Position numbers and translations under genes: made by a program. A stretch of DNA of 64,000 bases from Neobacillus drentensis (GTDB lineage: Bacteria; Bacillota; Bacilli; Bacillales; Cytobacillaceae), in contig NZ_CP091110.1 in NCBI RefSeq assembly GCF_021560175.1, positions 2,098,001 to 2,162,000 of the forward strand. The letters are read 5' to 3'. The notes under the pieces were generated by a model that was not told the origin of the DNA, did no database searches, and was given only the letters and a program-made list of their open reading frames with translations. Positions 16,916-25,402 of this stretch are shown here, piece by piece (position 1 is the first letter of the stretch; each line of letters starts with the position of its first letter).

Positions 16916-18904
16916 TTATAGTAGACTTTTAGCCGTACGAACCACATTTTCAGTCGTAAATCCAAATAGCTCCATAACAGCAGCGCCCGTTCCTGAAGCA
17001 CCGAATGTTTCAATGGATAATACTTTGCCTTCTAATCCTACATAACGCTCCCATCCAAGAGAGATACCCATTTCGAGTGCCACACGCTTTTTAATAGAAG
17101 CAGGGAGGACAAGCTCTTTATACTCCTTCGGTTGACGATCAAACAATTCCCAGCTTGGCATAGCGACGACGCGAACCGATACATTTTCTTTTTCAAGTTC
17201 AGCTTTTGCGTTAGTGGCTAATGACACTTCCGAACCGGTTGCAATCAGGATAACCTTTGGCTGGTCATTTGTTTGCGTTAATACGTAAGCTCCCTTTGAA
17301 AGGTTGTCTAAGCCCGCTTGTGTTTCTTCGAATACAGGCAGGTTTTGACGGCTCAGCACCATTGCAACTGGACCATCTGTTTTTGTTAGTGCATATGCCC
17401 AAGCGCTTGCTGTTTCATTTGCATCTGATGGGCGAATGACGGTTAGCCCTGGGATAGCACGAAGAGAGGCTAGCTGCTCAACTGGCTCATGAGTTGGTCC
17501 ATCCTCACCAACCGCAATCGAATCATGCGTAAATACATAAGTGACAGGAAGCTTTTGCAAGGCTGCCAGACGAATGGAGGGTCTGAGATAATCATTGAAA
17601 ACAAAGAATGTGCTAACAAATGGTTTTACCCCGCCATGAAGAGCTAAACCATTGCCAGCCGCACCCATTGCGTGTTCCCGGACACCAAAATAGATATTCC
17701 GTCCACTAAATGATTCTACTGCGAATGCTGCGTTTTCCTTTATATCTGTCATGGTGGAGTGGGAAAGGTCCGCACTTCCTCCAAAAATAGAAGGAACTGA
17801 TTTGACAAAATGGTTAATAGCCTCTCCGCTGGCTACACGAGTTGAGATGGTTTTACCTGTTTCAAATGTCAGGATGTCTTCCGCATTAATTAAAACTTCT
17901 CCCGTGATCGCTTGTTGCAGTTCTTTTGCTAATTCAGGGTATGCCTCTTGATAAGACTGGAATAATGCATTCCATTGTTGTTCTTGACCCATTCCTCTTT
18001 GTTTTAGCTCTTCAAAATGGGCTTTAACTTCTTCTGGTACAAAGAAATCCTCTTCATAGTGCCAGCCATATACCTGTTTAGTTGCACGGGCTTCTTCTGC
18101 TCCAAGTGGATTACCATGTGCCTTGTTTGTTCCTGCCACTTTGGGACTTCCAAAACCGATTGTGGTTCTAATTTCGATTAAGGTTGGTTGTTCTGTATTT
18201 TGTTTTGCTAAGGTAATAGCTTTTGAGATTTCAGCCACATCATTGCCATCTTCTACTCGTAAATATTGCCAATGAGCAGATTCTGTTCTTTTTTGAATGT
18301 CTTCTGAAAAGGAAAGGTTTAATTCACCGTCCAAAGAAATATCATTGGAGTCATATAATGCAATTAATTTTCCTAGTTTCATATGACCGGCCATAGACAT
18401 GGCCTCATAAGAGACGCCTTCCATTAAGTCTCCATCGCCCACTAAAGCATATGTATAATGGTCAATTATAGAGTGTCCATCCCGATTGAATTTTCCAGCT
18501 AAATGCGCTTCCGCCATCGCCATTCCGACTGCATTGGCAATCCCTTGTCCTAAAGGCCCAGTGGTTGCTTCAACACCATCTGTGTGACCAAATTCAGGAT
18601 GACCAGGTGTTTTGCTATTAAGCTTTCTAAAACCTTTTAAATCTTCTAAAGATACATTGTACCCAGTTAAATGAAGCAAACTATATAACAAGCTAGATCC
18701 GTGTCCTGCAGAAAGAATAAATCGATCCCGGTTAAACCATTTTGCATTGGCAGAATTATGATTTAGATGATTCGCCCAGAGTGCATAGGCCATTGGAGCA
18801 GCCCCCATAGGCAGGCCTGGATGACCGGAATTAGCACTATTGATTGCGTCAATTGATAAGGTACGAATTGTATTTACAGCTAGTGTTTCAATACTATTAT
18901 TCAT
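16916..18904 (-). CDS. tkt: Transketolase
   Basis: A 662-residue thiamine-diphosphate enzyme that moves two-carbon units between sugar phosphates. [16 protein letters not shown], the ThDP-binding [19 protein letters not shown] to DSNDISLDG segment, the catalytic [19 protein letters not shown] and the C-terminal phosphate-binding domain are all intact. The start at 18904 follows AAAGGAGG; a longer frame to 18946 has no ribosome site. With tal it makes a self-contained non-oxidative pentose phosphate pair, probably a second set beside housekeeping copies, under the divergent DeoR regulator. Confidence 0.95.
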   Translation of the reverse strand: MNNSIETLAVNTIRTLSIDAINSANSGHPGLPMGAAPMAYALWANHLNHNSANAKWFNRDRFILSAGHGSSLLYSLLHLTGYNVSLEDLKGFRKLNSKTPGHPEFGHTDGVEATTGPLGQGIANAVGMAMAEAHLAGKFNRDGHSIIDHYTYALVGDGDLMEGVSYEAMSMAGHMKLGKLIALYDSNDISLDGELNLSFSEDIQKRTESAHWQYLRVEDGNDVAEISKAITLAKQNTEQPTLIEIRTTIGFGSPKVAGTNKAHGNPLGAEEARATKQVYGWHYEEDFFVPEEVKAHFEELKQRGMGQEQQWNALFQSYQEAYPELAKELQQAITGEVLINAEDILTFETGKTISTRVASGEAINHFVKSVPSIFGGSADLSHSTMTDIKENAAFAVESFSGRNIYFGVREHAMGAAGNGLALHGGVKPFVSTFFVFNDYLRPSIRLAALQKLPVTYVFTHDSIAVGEDGPTHEPVEQLASLRAIPGLTVIRPSDANETASAWAYALTKTDGPVAMVLSRQNLPVFEETQAGLDNLSKGAYVLTQTNDQPKVILIATGSEVSLATNAKAELEKENVSVRVVAMPSWELFDRQPKEYKELVLPASIKKRVALEMGISLGWERYVGLEGKVLSIETFGASGTGAAVMELFGFTTENVVRTAKSLL

Positions 18905-19010
18905 CTTTTTTTCCTCCTTTAATTTCGTGTGAAAAATAGGTAACAATTTTCTTGTTTTTGCTTCTTTATGCTAGTTTTTCCGTGTTTGAGAATATTTTAT
19001 CTCCATAAAC

Positions 19011-19092
19011 AAGAAAAAACAAGAAAAAATTTGCCGTTTTTTTGAAAAAAATTGGTGAATTCAAGAAAAAACTATATAATATAAGAAAAAAC
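19011..19092. promoter_or_regulatory. Phased direct repeats, candidate DeoR operators
   Basis: AAGAAAAAA followed by C or T occurs at 19011, 19021, 19063 and 19083, that is at intervals of 10, 42 and 20 bases, close to whole helical turns. All copies sit between the divergent tkt and deoR starts. DeoR-family repressors often bind several short direct repeats, so these may be the operators of both genes. Confidence 0.45.
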
Positions 19093-19120
19093 ATGCAAAA
19101 ACACGGAGGCTGGCACTGTT

Positions 19121-19870
19121 ATGCTTAGAAAAGAACGACAAAGCGAAATTTTAAAAATACTTGAAAAAGAGGGGAAAGTCGTTGCGAAAGAATTAAGCAT
19201 AAAATGGGATGTTTCCGAGGACACCATTAGACGAGATTTAAGAGAAATGGATTCATTAGGTCTTCTTAAAAGAGTACACGGCGGGGCATTTCCGGTATCT
19301 GCGAGCGCTTTAACCTATTCTGAAAGAACGGAAGAAAATATAGATGCAAAAAAAGAGTTAGCCTTAAAAGCGGTTAAGATGATTAAAGATGGACAAGTTC
19401 TTTTAATAGATGGAAGTACAACCAATCTTTTTCTGGCTCAAGAAATTCCAATGGAGTTTAAAGGGACCATTATCACGAATAGTCCCTCTATTAGTTTGGC
19501 GTTATCAAAACATCCCAATACAGATATCATCCTTTTGGGTGGAACCTTTTTTAAGGAATCTTTTGTCACTGTCGGATTAGATGTCATTGAAGTGCTTAAA
19601 AACATTAGAGTCGATCTCTGTTTTTTAGGAGTGTATTCCTTGCACCCTGATTTTGGTATCAGCATTCCTCATATAGAAGAGTCTCATGTTAAACGTCAGA
19701 TGATTAAAAGTTCAAATAAAATCGCCACCTTGGTAACAAGAAGTAAGCTTAATACCATTTCCAATTACTTAGTGGGCCCTGTTTCAGAACTTGATTACTT
19801 AATTACGGAAGACGGTCCACTAAGTCATAATTTAAATAAGTATATGGAATTCGATATTGAAATCATTTGA
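19121..19870 (+). CDS. DeoR/GlpR family transcriptional regulator
   Basis: A 249-residue sugar-phosphate-sensing repressor. The N-terminal winged helix shows the family signature around VSEDTIRRDLREMD and GLLKRVHGGA. The C-terminal DeoRC domain has the DGSTTNLFLAQ phosphate-binding motif near residue 94. It is divergent from tkt-tal and very likely controls that operon in response to a sugar phosphate. GGAGG lies 11 bases before the ATG, slightly far. A hairpin follows about 100 bases downstream. Confidence 0.88.
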   Translation: MLRKERQSEILKILEKEGKVVAKELSIKWDVSEDTIRRDLREMDSLGLLKRVHGGAFPVSASALTYSERTEENIDAKKELALKAVKMIKDGQVLLIDGSTTNLFLAQEIPMEFKGTIITNSPSISLALSKHPNTDIILLGGTFFKESFVTVGLDVIEVLKNIRVDLCFLGVYSLHPDFGISIPHIEESHVKRQMIKSSNKIATLVTRSKLNTISNYLVGPVSELDYLITEDGPLSHNLNKYMEFDIEII

Positions 19871-19967
19871 CTATAGTTAAGCACCTATGCCTTTGAGGGG
19901 ACAATAGGAATGCATTAAAGTCCTAGAAAAGAAGATTCGCTATCAACTTAATCAATTATTAATCAAG

Positions 19968-20005
19968 AAAAGGGTATGCCTCCATTAATTTAGGCATACC
20001 CTTTT
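19968..20005 (+). terminator. Terminator downstream of deoR
   Basis: A 14-bp perfect stem AAAAGGGTATGCCT / AGGCATACCCTTTT with a ten-base loop, about 100 bases after the deoR stop. Confidence 0.8.
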
Positions 20006-20222
20006 CTAAATAAGTCCTATTATTAGCAAAGAATACCATTATAAGATTATCTAAAACAATATGACAGTATTTTTTGTTTTCTAAGCCTTCATGAAAAAAT
20101 TTTACATAAAATATCTTTAATTTCAGGATTATGCTCAGATTACCGTAGAATTATCTGTTTAACTTAAAGTTTGTTCGATTGTTGGCAAATTACTAAATTA
20201 AATAGTTTGGAAAAAGCAGAAG

Positions 20223-20246
20223 AACCCTTGCGTTGCAAGGGTTTTT
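20223..20246 (+). terminator. Isolated terminator hairpin
   Basis: AACCCTTGC, GTT, GCAAGGGTT followed by TTT. No gene lies between it and the previous terminator, so it may be left from a lost gene or end a small RNA. Confidence 0.6.
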
Positions 20247-20370
20247 ATTTGAACCAGGTCATAATGCTATGATAAAGAATTGCATCTAATTTTTAACCTA
20301 AAAAGTAAAATCTAAGTGTAATAAAAGAAAAAATATAATGAAAATATATGTAAAAAGAAGAAAAGTATAT

Positions 20371-20384
20371 TTATTTTCTGAAAA
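20371..20384. promoter_or_regulatory. Motif shared by two promoter regions, copy 1
   Basis: TTATTTTCTGAAAA lies 57 bases before the ATG of the gene at 20441. A near-identical TTATTTTCTGAGAA lies at 23223 ahead of the binding-protein gene. The half-palindromic TTTTCTGAAAA could be an operator for the regulator encoded between them. Confidence 0.35.
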
Positions 20385-20440
20385 TGATAAGGTAAAATCA
20401 AAATAGATAGAAAAATAGTTAAAATGAAAGGAGAATAATA

Positions 20441-20902
20441 ATGTTTGATAATTTTTTAATTAGAAAAGATAGTCTTGAAAATGTATATAAGGATGATAAA
20501 GCGATAGGATTTAAATTTGCAGTCCGTATAGCAGATTATAGAGGTTGTTTCTTGTCATTGCACAATGGATATTATATTGAATGTGATGGGGTCGAATATC
20601 CAAAAGATGTACAAACATTTGAAATAAATGGTAAAGAGCCAAGGGATTTTGAAGAAATTAAAAAGTGCGTTTGGGAACATTGGAATTATGATGATGAAGG
20701 GTATGTTTATGTCGAAAAAGAAGGTGGGTTAACACCTGGTCTGCATACTATTATGTTTCAACAATCGATTCTAGCAACATATGGTTATATGCCATGGGAT
20801 GAAGAATGGTTAAAAAATCCACCTGTTCCGGGATATGGGGCAGGTTCAGGTAAAACAGCAAATATTTGTTCATTTAATTTAGAATTACAGGAAAGGAGAT
20901 GA
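20441..20902 (+). CDS. C-glycoside deglycosidase beta-subunit-like protein (DUF6379)
   Basis: A 153-residue protein with no signal peptide. It resembles the small beta subunit of two-component C-glycoside deglycosidases (DgpC/CarC type, DUF6379): an N-terminal MFDNFLIRKDSL, a beta-rich middle with LSLHNGYYIECDGVEYP, and a TPGLHTIMFQQSILATYGYMP segment. In characterised systems this subunit pairs with a sugar-isomerase-like TIM barrel to break the C-C bond of 3-keto C-glycosides. The next gene, four bases downstream, encodes exactly such a TIM barrel. AAAGGAG lies upstream of the ATG. The family assignment is from memory of sequence features, not a search. Confidence 0.65.
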   Translation: MFDNFLIRKDSLENVYKDDKAIGFKFAVRIADYRGCFLSLHNGYYIECDGVEYPKDVQTFEINGKEPRDFEEIKKCVWEHWNYDDEGYVYVEKEGGLTPGLHTIMFQQSILATYGYMPWDEEWLKNPPVPGYGAGSGKTANICSFNLELQERR

Positions 20903-20906
20903 TCGT

Positions 20907-21968
20907 ATGTCTATTAAAAGAGGGGTCTCACTATATAGTTATCAGCAAGCTCAATTTTTTAAACAAATGAACTGGAAGGATATGATTAAGGAGGTTCACG
21001 AACATCTTAAAACAGATGGTATTGAGATTATTGATGAAGCCATTATTAGAGATTATCCATTTCCATCTGAACAGTTTATATTTGATTGGAATAATGAAAT
21101 GGCAAGATATAATATGAATGCAGTCACAATGGATGTCTATTTAGATGTACACCAATTTAGGGATCATATTATGACTCATAGAGAGGCGGCAGAAAGATTA
21201 AAAAATGATATAAAAATTGCTGCTAAATTAGGGTTTAAAAATGTGCGTCCGCTTTGTCTCGTACCAATAGAAGTAATTGAGATGGCACTTGAAACGGCAG
21301 AAAAATATAATGTGAGGATTGGAAAAGAAATTCATGCACCACTTCCTATTAAGCCAGGAACAAGGGTACAACCTAAAACAGGAATGGCATCAGCCCTTGA
21401 TTTTAGAATGTCAGAGCAAATTATTGAACTAGCAAATCGTACTGGAAGTAAACATGTTGGATTAGTACCTGATTTTGGGATTTTCCAACACTCACCATCT
21501 CAAGTATCCATTGATTATGCAAAGAGACAAGCAAATATTCCGGAAGCGATTGATTTTCTTTTAGAAAACAGTAAAAATTATAGTTTAGACGATATTGGTA
21601 CAGTATTAAGTGAAAAATATCCTACTCATAAAATTGATCCGGGAACGATTGAAAGAATGAGTCTCCATGAATCTTCAGCAAATCCTGAAGATATTATAGA
21701 TATTATCCCATACATCGTAAGTATGCATGGGAAATTCTACAATATGACAGAAATACCAGGTAAACCAGGATGTTATGAAGATTTAGCTATTGATTATGAA
21801 ACTCCTATTAAATATTTAAAGGAAAATGGATTCAAGGGATATATCAATTCTGAATATGAAGGACAAAGAGATCAGCAAGATAGAGGTATTGAGTTTTTGG
21901 CTGATGAGGTTGACCAAGTAAGACGTCACCAGGAGATGCTTTCAAGATTAATTGGTGAAGAGATATAG
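20907..21968 (+). CDS. Sugar phosphate isomerase/epimerase-like TIM barrel, probable deglycosidase alpha subunit
   Basis: A 353-residue xylose-isomerase-like TIM barrel (AP_endonuc_2 superfamily). It starts MSIKRGVSLYSYQQAQFF, and metal-ligand positions are plausible in DGIEIIDE, GKEIHAP, GLVPDFGIFQ and INSEYEGQRDQQ. The AAGGAGATGATCG ribosome site and the four-base gap to the preceding gene indicate a pair. Together they match the alpha/beta architecture of C-glycoside deglycosidases. The oxidoreductase that normally makes the 3-keto substrate is not in the window. An ordinary sugar epimerase role is the main alternative. A terminator follows at 21988. Confidence 0.7.
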   Translation: MSIKRGVSLYSYQQAQFFKQMNWKDMIKEVHEHLKTDGIEIIDEAIIRDYPFPSEQFIFDWNNEMARYNMNAVTMDVYLDVHQFRDHIMTHREAAERLKNDIKIAAKLGFKNVRPLCLVPIEVIEMALETAEKYNVRIGKEIHAPLPIKPGTRVQPKTGMASALDFRMSEQIIELANRTGSKHVGLVPDFGIFQHSPSQVSIDYAKRQANIPEAIDFLLENSKNYSLDDIGTVLSEKYPTHKIDPGTIERMSLHESSANPEDIIDIIPYIVSMHGKFYNMTEIPGKPGCYEDLAIDYETPIKYLKENGFKGYINSEYEGQRDQQDRGIEFLADEVDQVRRHQEMLSRLIGEEI

Positions 21969-21987
21969 GATGTATTGATCATACCAT

Positions 21988-22022
21988 GAGGGGGCCGTTT
22001 GAAAATGGGCCTCTATTTTTTT
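21988..22022 (+). terminator. Terminator after the deglycosidase-like pair
   Basis: A GC-rich stem formed by GAGGGGGCC and GGGCCTC around a ten-base loop, then TATTTTTTT. Confidence 0.8.
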
Positions 22023-22133
22023 GCAAATAATCGTTATTGAAATCCAACCTTTATAACTGGAAAGTGTTGTGGTACTATAAGTTCAAAGCTGGCTGAAAAA
22101 GCCTGAGTTATTTACAGAAAAACAGGTGATAAA

Positions 22134-23132
22134 ATGGTTACTGTTATAGATGTTGCGAAGAGAGCAGGGGTATCTGTTGCAACGGTTTCTCGTGTTTTAA
22201 ATAGTAATTACATAGTAACAAAAGAGAAAAAAGATAAAGTATTAAAAGCGATTGAGGAGCTTGGATATGTTCCTAAAACCACCGTCCGAACTGAAAAAAG
22301 TAATGAAAAAAAAGTAATTGTTGTCCTTGCAGCAGCTATCATTCATGATATTATTGCTGGAATACAGGATTTTGGAGTACAACATGGTTATGAGATCATG
22401 ATAAGCTATCATGCAAGTGAAGCAAAAAACTCACAACCCTGGAGCTTCTTACCAAAAGGGCAATTAGGTGGGTTAATCATTTTAAATATGCTATTTAATG
22501 AACAAGAGCTTCAAGAAATAAGTGATACCCTTCCAGTTGTGCAATGCAGCCAGTATACCTCTATCCCAAATGCATATGCAGTTACCGTAGATGATGTAAA
22601 TGCTGCTTATCATGCAGTCTCTCATTTAATTGAGGCAGGAAAAAGAAAGATTGCTTTTGTTGGTATGGGAATTGAAGAGGGAGAAGGTTGTATTTCCACA
22701 AACTTTTCAAAAGATCGATTTATAGGTTATCGTAGAGCATTGGAAGACAACGGTATCCCATTTAATCCACAGTTAGTGAAGTATAGTGACAACAGTTATG
22801 AGAGCGGTGCCCAATCGGCGATGAAATTGATGGAACAACAAATTCCATTTGATAGTGTTTTCTGTGTAACCGATAATTTGGCTGTAGCTTGTTTAAATAC
22901 GTTTAAAGATGCTGGTTATCGAATTCCTGAGGATATTGCCGTATGTGGTTTTGATAATCAAGAAATTTCGGAAATGACCAATCCAAAGCTAACAACTGTT
23001 GATCAACCTTTTTATGAAATTGGGTACGAATCAATGAGAATGCTTGAAAGTATTATCAAAGGTGAAATTTCTACGGGTAGAAGAGTATTAATTGAACATA
23101 AACTTCTTAAACGAGGATCAACCGTTTCATAA
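22134..23132 (+). CDS. LacI family transcriptional regulator
   Basis: A 332-residue repressor. The N-terminal helix-turn-helix and hinge TVIDVAKRAGVSVATVSRVLN is canonical. The rest is a periplasmic-binding-protein-like effector domain ending ELTTVDQP-type (here PKLTTVDQPFYEIGYESMRML). It sits between the deglycosidase-like pair and a sugar-type solute-binding protein and is likely to control both, in response to a sugar or glycoside. A terminator separates it from each neighbour, so it has its own promoter. Confidence 0.92.
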   Translation: MVTVIDVAKRAGVSVATVSRVLNSNYIVTKEKKDKVLKAIEELGYVPKTTVRTEKSNEKKVIVVLAAAIIHDIIAGIQDFGVQHGYEIMISYHASEAKNSQPWSFLPKGQLGGLIILNMLFNEQELQEISDTLPVVQCSQYTSIPNAYAVTVDDVNAAYHAVSHLIEAGKRKIAFVGMGIEEGEGCISTNFSKDRFIGYRRALEDNGIPFNPQLVKYSDNSYESGAQSAMKLMEQQIPFDSVFCVTDNLAVACLNTFKDAGYRIPEDIAVCGFDNQEISEMTNPKLTTVDQPFYEIGYESMRMLESIIKGEISTGRRVLIEHKLLKRGSTVS

Positions 23133-23165
23133 TCAATCAAACCTTAATTAAATATGATTAAAAGC

Positions 23166-23198
23166 CTGGATATATCTCTTATCCAGTTTTTTTTTTTT
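23166..23198 (+). terminator. Terminator after the LacI gene
   Basis: CTGGATA / TATCCAG stem with a seven-base loop and twelve T residues. Confidence 0.85.
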
Positions 23199-23222
23199 AA
23201 TAATTAGTGAATTCATTTGCTT

Positions 23223-23236
23223 TTATTTTCTGAGAA
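23223..23236. promoter_or_regulatory. Motif shared by two promoter regions, copy 2
   Basis: TTATTTTCTGAGAA, 13 of 14 bases identical to 20371-20384. Its presence before both the deglycosidase-like pair and this transporter gene suggests common control. Confidence 0.35.
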
Positions 23237-23346
23237 CAATGAAAAAAAGATGAAATCAAAAGAAAATACCGTGAAAATTTATGAAAAAACTGAAAATAAC
23301 ATATTGTTTTACTGAAAACCAGATGATATATTAGATGTAAAGCTGC

Positions 23347-23360
23347 ATAAAACGCTTTCA
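23347..23360 (+). promoter_or_regulatory. cre-like site upstream of the solute-binding protein gene
   Basis: ATAAAACGCTTTCA matches 12 of 14 cre consensus positions including the central CG, 75 bases before the ATG. It fits catabolite repression of a sugar uptake gene. Confidence 0.55.
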
Positions 23361-23434
23361 ATCCAGGGGGGTGGCAGTTCCTAATAGCTTAGACGATCAA
23401 AAGGATAAAAAATAATTAGTTATGGGGGTAAAAA

Positions 23435-24958
23435 ATGAAAAAGAAATACAGCTTCTTCTCTATCATTATTTCTATCATGATCCTTCTAGCTGCCTGTAGT
23501 AACAACACCAAGACCTCAAGTGAAAACAAAAAAGATCAAAATGCTAATAAAGATAGCAAAACAGTCGAATTAACCATGGCCTTTTTGGCATTTGGTCCTC
23601 CGCCAAAGGATTTGGCATTGGTTCAAACTGAAATTAATAAATTGACGAAAGAAAAAATTAACGCAACAGTTAAATTACTGCCTATTAATGCCAGTCAATA
23701 TACACAGCAAACGAATCTGATGTTATCAAGTAAAGAAAAACTAGATCTACTTATTACAGGTAACATACCAGGTTTTCTAGATTATTCTGGGCAGTCTGTA
23801 AGGGGACAGCTTCTCCCATTAGACCAATTGATTGAAAAATATGGGAAAGGTATATCTGTTTCTCTTGGAGAAAAATTTATCAATGCGGGTAAAATTAACG
23901 GAAAAACCTACGGTATTCCATCAATAAGAGATTTGGCTGGAAATCGAAGTCTAATCATGAGAAAAGATTTAGTAGATAAATATAAGATCGATAGCAGTAA
24001 AATAAAATCCTTAGATGACGTAGAAGCCGTTTTAAAAACAATTAAAGAAAATGAACCTGGGGTTTCTCCATTAATGCCTGGACAAGTTGGGGCTGCAACA
24101 ATTGTTGATGGACTATTTCTTCCAGAGGGTGATTCGCTAGGGGATAATCTTGGTGTGCTTCTAGATTCATCCCAATTAAAGGTTAGTAATTATTACCAGT
24201 CTGACGAATATTCAGAACTAGTAAAAGTGGCAAGAAAGTGGTCCAAAGCAGGATATATTTTACCTGGTGCAGCTACAAACAAGGAATCCGCAGAATCCCT
24301 AATGAAGGCAAAAAAAATATTCGCCTTCATGGGAAGTTCAAAACCGGGAATTGATGGTCAAGTATCAAAGAGTGTTGGATCAGAAGTAGTAAGTGTACCA
24401 TTAACACCAGTCTCAACCGACACTCAAAAAGTAACTAGTTTTATGTGGGCAGTTCCACAGTTTGCAGAAAATCCTCAAAAATCCGTGGAATTACTTAACT
24501 TATTGTATTCCGATAAGGATTTAGTCAATTTGATTGATTGGGGAATTGAAGGAAAACATTATGTGAAAACAGACACCGGTGTGATTGATTACCCGCAGGG
24601 TGTTGATGCAAACAGTACAGGTTATGGGTTAAATTCAGGTTTTCAATTCGGTAATCAATTTTTATCCTATATCTGGAAAGGTGACTCTCCTGATCTTTGG
24701 AAAGAGATGGATTCCTTTAATAAAAACGCAAAAGCATCCAAAGCTCTTGGTTTCTTATTTGACTCTTCACCGGTGAAAACAGAAATTGCTGCCGTATCAA
24801 ACGTTATAAATCAGTATAAGGGCGCATTGGAAGATGGTATGGTTGATCCAAAAACAGAATTGCCAAAATTCCAAGAAAAACTAAAAGCTGCCGGTATTGA
24901 TAAGATTATTGAAGAAAAGCAAAAGCAACTTGAAAAGTGGGAAAAACAGAATAAATAA
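23435..24958 (+). CDS. Extracellular solute-binding lipoprotein (LplA-like, DUF3502 type)
   Basis: A 507-residue lipoprotein with a basic hydrophobic signal ending in the lipobox LLAAC followed by a charged linker. The mature part starts KTVELTMAFLAFGPPPKDLALV, and the C-terminal QKQLEKWEKQNK helix is typical of the large binding proteins that serve oligosaccharide or glycoside importers. Such proteins normally stand beside two permease genes (LplB, YtcP/LplC types). Here none is present: a terminator and a different gene follow. It may use permeases encoded elsewhere or be a remnant of a larger locus. The ATG has GGGGGT upstream. Confidence 0.85.
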   Translation: MKKKYSFFSIIISIMILLAACSNNTKTSSENKKDQNANKDSKTVELTMAFLAFGPPPKDLALVQTEINKLTKEKINATVKLLPINASQYTQQTNLMLSSKEKLDLLITGNIPGFLDYSGQSVRGQLLPLDQLIEKYGKGISVSLGEKFINAGKINGKTYGIPSIRDLAGNRSLIMRKDLVDKYKIDSSKIKSLDDVEAVLKTIKENEPGVSPLMPGQVGAATIVDGLFLPEGDSLGDNLGVLLDSSQLKVSNYYQSDEYSELVKVARKWSKAGYILPGAATNKESAESLMKAKKIFAFMGSSKPGIDGQVSKSVGSEVVSVPLTPVSTDTQKVTSFMWAVPQFAENPQKSVELLNLLYSDKDLVNLIDWGIEGKHYVKTDTGVIDYPQGVDANSTGYGLNSGFQFGNQFLSYIWKGDSPDLWKEMDSFNKNAKASKALGFLFDSSPVKTEIAAVSNVINQYKGALEDGMVDPKTELPKFQEKLKAAGIDKIIEEKQKQLEKWEKQNK

Positions 24959-25004
24959 GATGTTAGACTTAATTAGGCGTGGAAATTGACGGTGCAAAAA
25001 GAGA

Positions 25005-25040
25005 AGAGCTGTAGCCTCAGGGGTTACAGCTCTCTTTTTT
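25005..25040 (+). terminator. Terminator after the solute-binding protein gene
   Basis: AGAGCTGTA / TACAGCTCT stem with a short loop, followed by CTTTTTT. Confidence 0.85.
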
Positions 25041-25189
25041 ATAGTAGAATACTAGAATGATTTTCTTCTTTGGTAATGTATTGAAAATTCGGAATATTTA
25101 TGTTAATTTTTTATTGGTGTTACTATTTATAGAATTGTGGAAGGAAGTGATGCCAATTTTATCTGCGGCGATTTTTTGATATCAAAAAA

Positions 25190-25203
25190 TAAAAGCGTTT
25201 TCA
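25190..25203 (+). promoter_or_regulatory. cre-like site upstream of the acyl-CoA synthetase gene
   Basis: TAAAAGCGTTTTCA matches 13 of 14 cre positions. Carbon catabolite repression of AMP-forming acyl-CoA synthetases by CcpA is well known in bacilli. Confidence 0.6.
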
Positions 25204-25402
25204 TAAACTGTGTACCTAACTCATTCACTAGTCATTTTAAAAGGGAGTTATATTTTTCTATAAATTTTGTCCTAGTTTTCTCTATAACTTGGCTTATATA
25301 TGAATATATATGAAGGATAAGTGTTTTGATTTTTCAATAGTGCAACAGATGAAAACGACAACTAAGATAGGTTTCTTATATTTCATTTATAGGGGGATTC
25401 AG

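Larger units (their letters stand above)
19871..20440. other. Intergenic interval with two terminators
   Basis: 570 AT-rich bases with no believable gene. It holds two hairpins (19968-20005 and 20223-20246). The right end carries the promoter region of the C-deglycosidase-like operon, including the TTATTTTCTGAAAA motif at 20371. Confidence 0.6.
23133..23434. other. Promoter region of the solute-binding protein gene
   Basis: Just over 300 bases between the LacI gene and the lipoprotein gene. It contains the LacI terminator, the second TTATTTTCTGARAA motif (23223-23236), two looser CTGAAAA motifs further right, and a cre-like site. Confidence 0.5.
24959..25402. other. Intergenic interval before the acyl-CoA synthetase gene
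   Basis: 444 AT-rich bases holding the terminator of the lipoprotein gene (25005-25040) and a cre-like site (25190-25203). No gene is visible. Confidence 0.6.

Noticed and set aside
19011-19092. CRISPR-like array from repeated AAGAAAAAA words
   Set aside because: Repeats are nine to ten bases, unevenly spaced and without spacers; better read as operator-type repeats.
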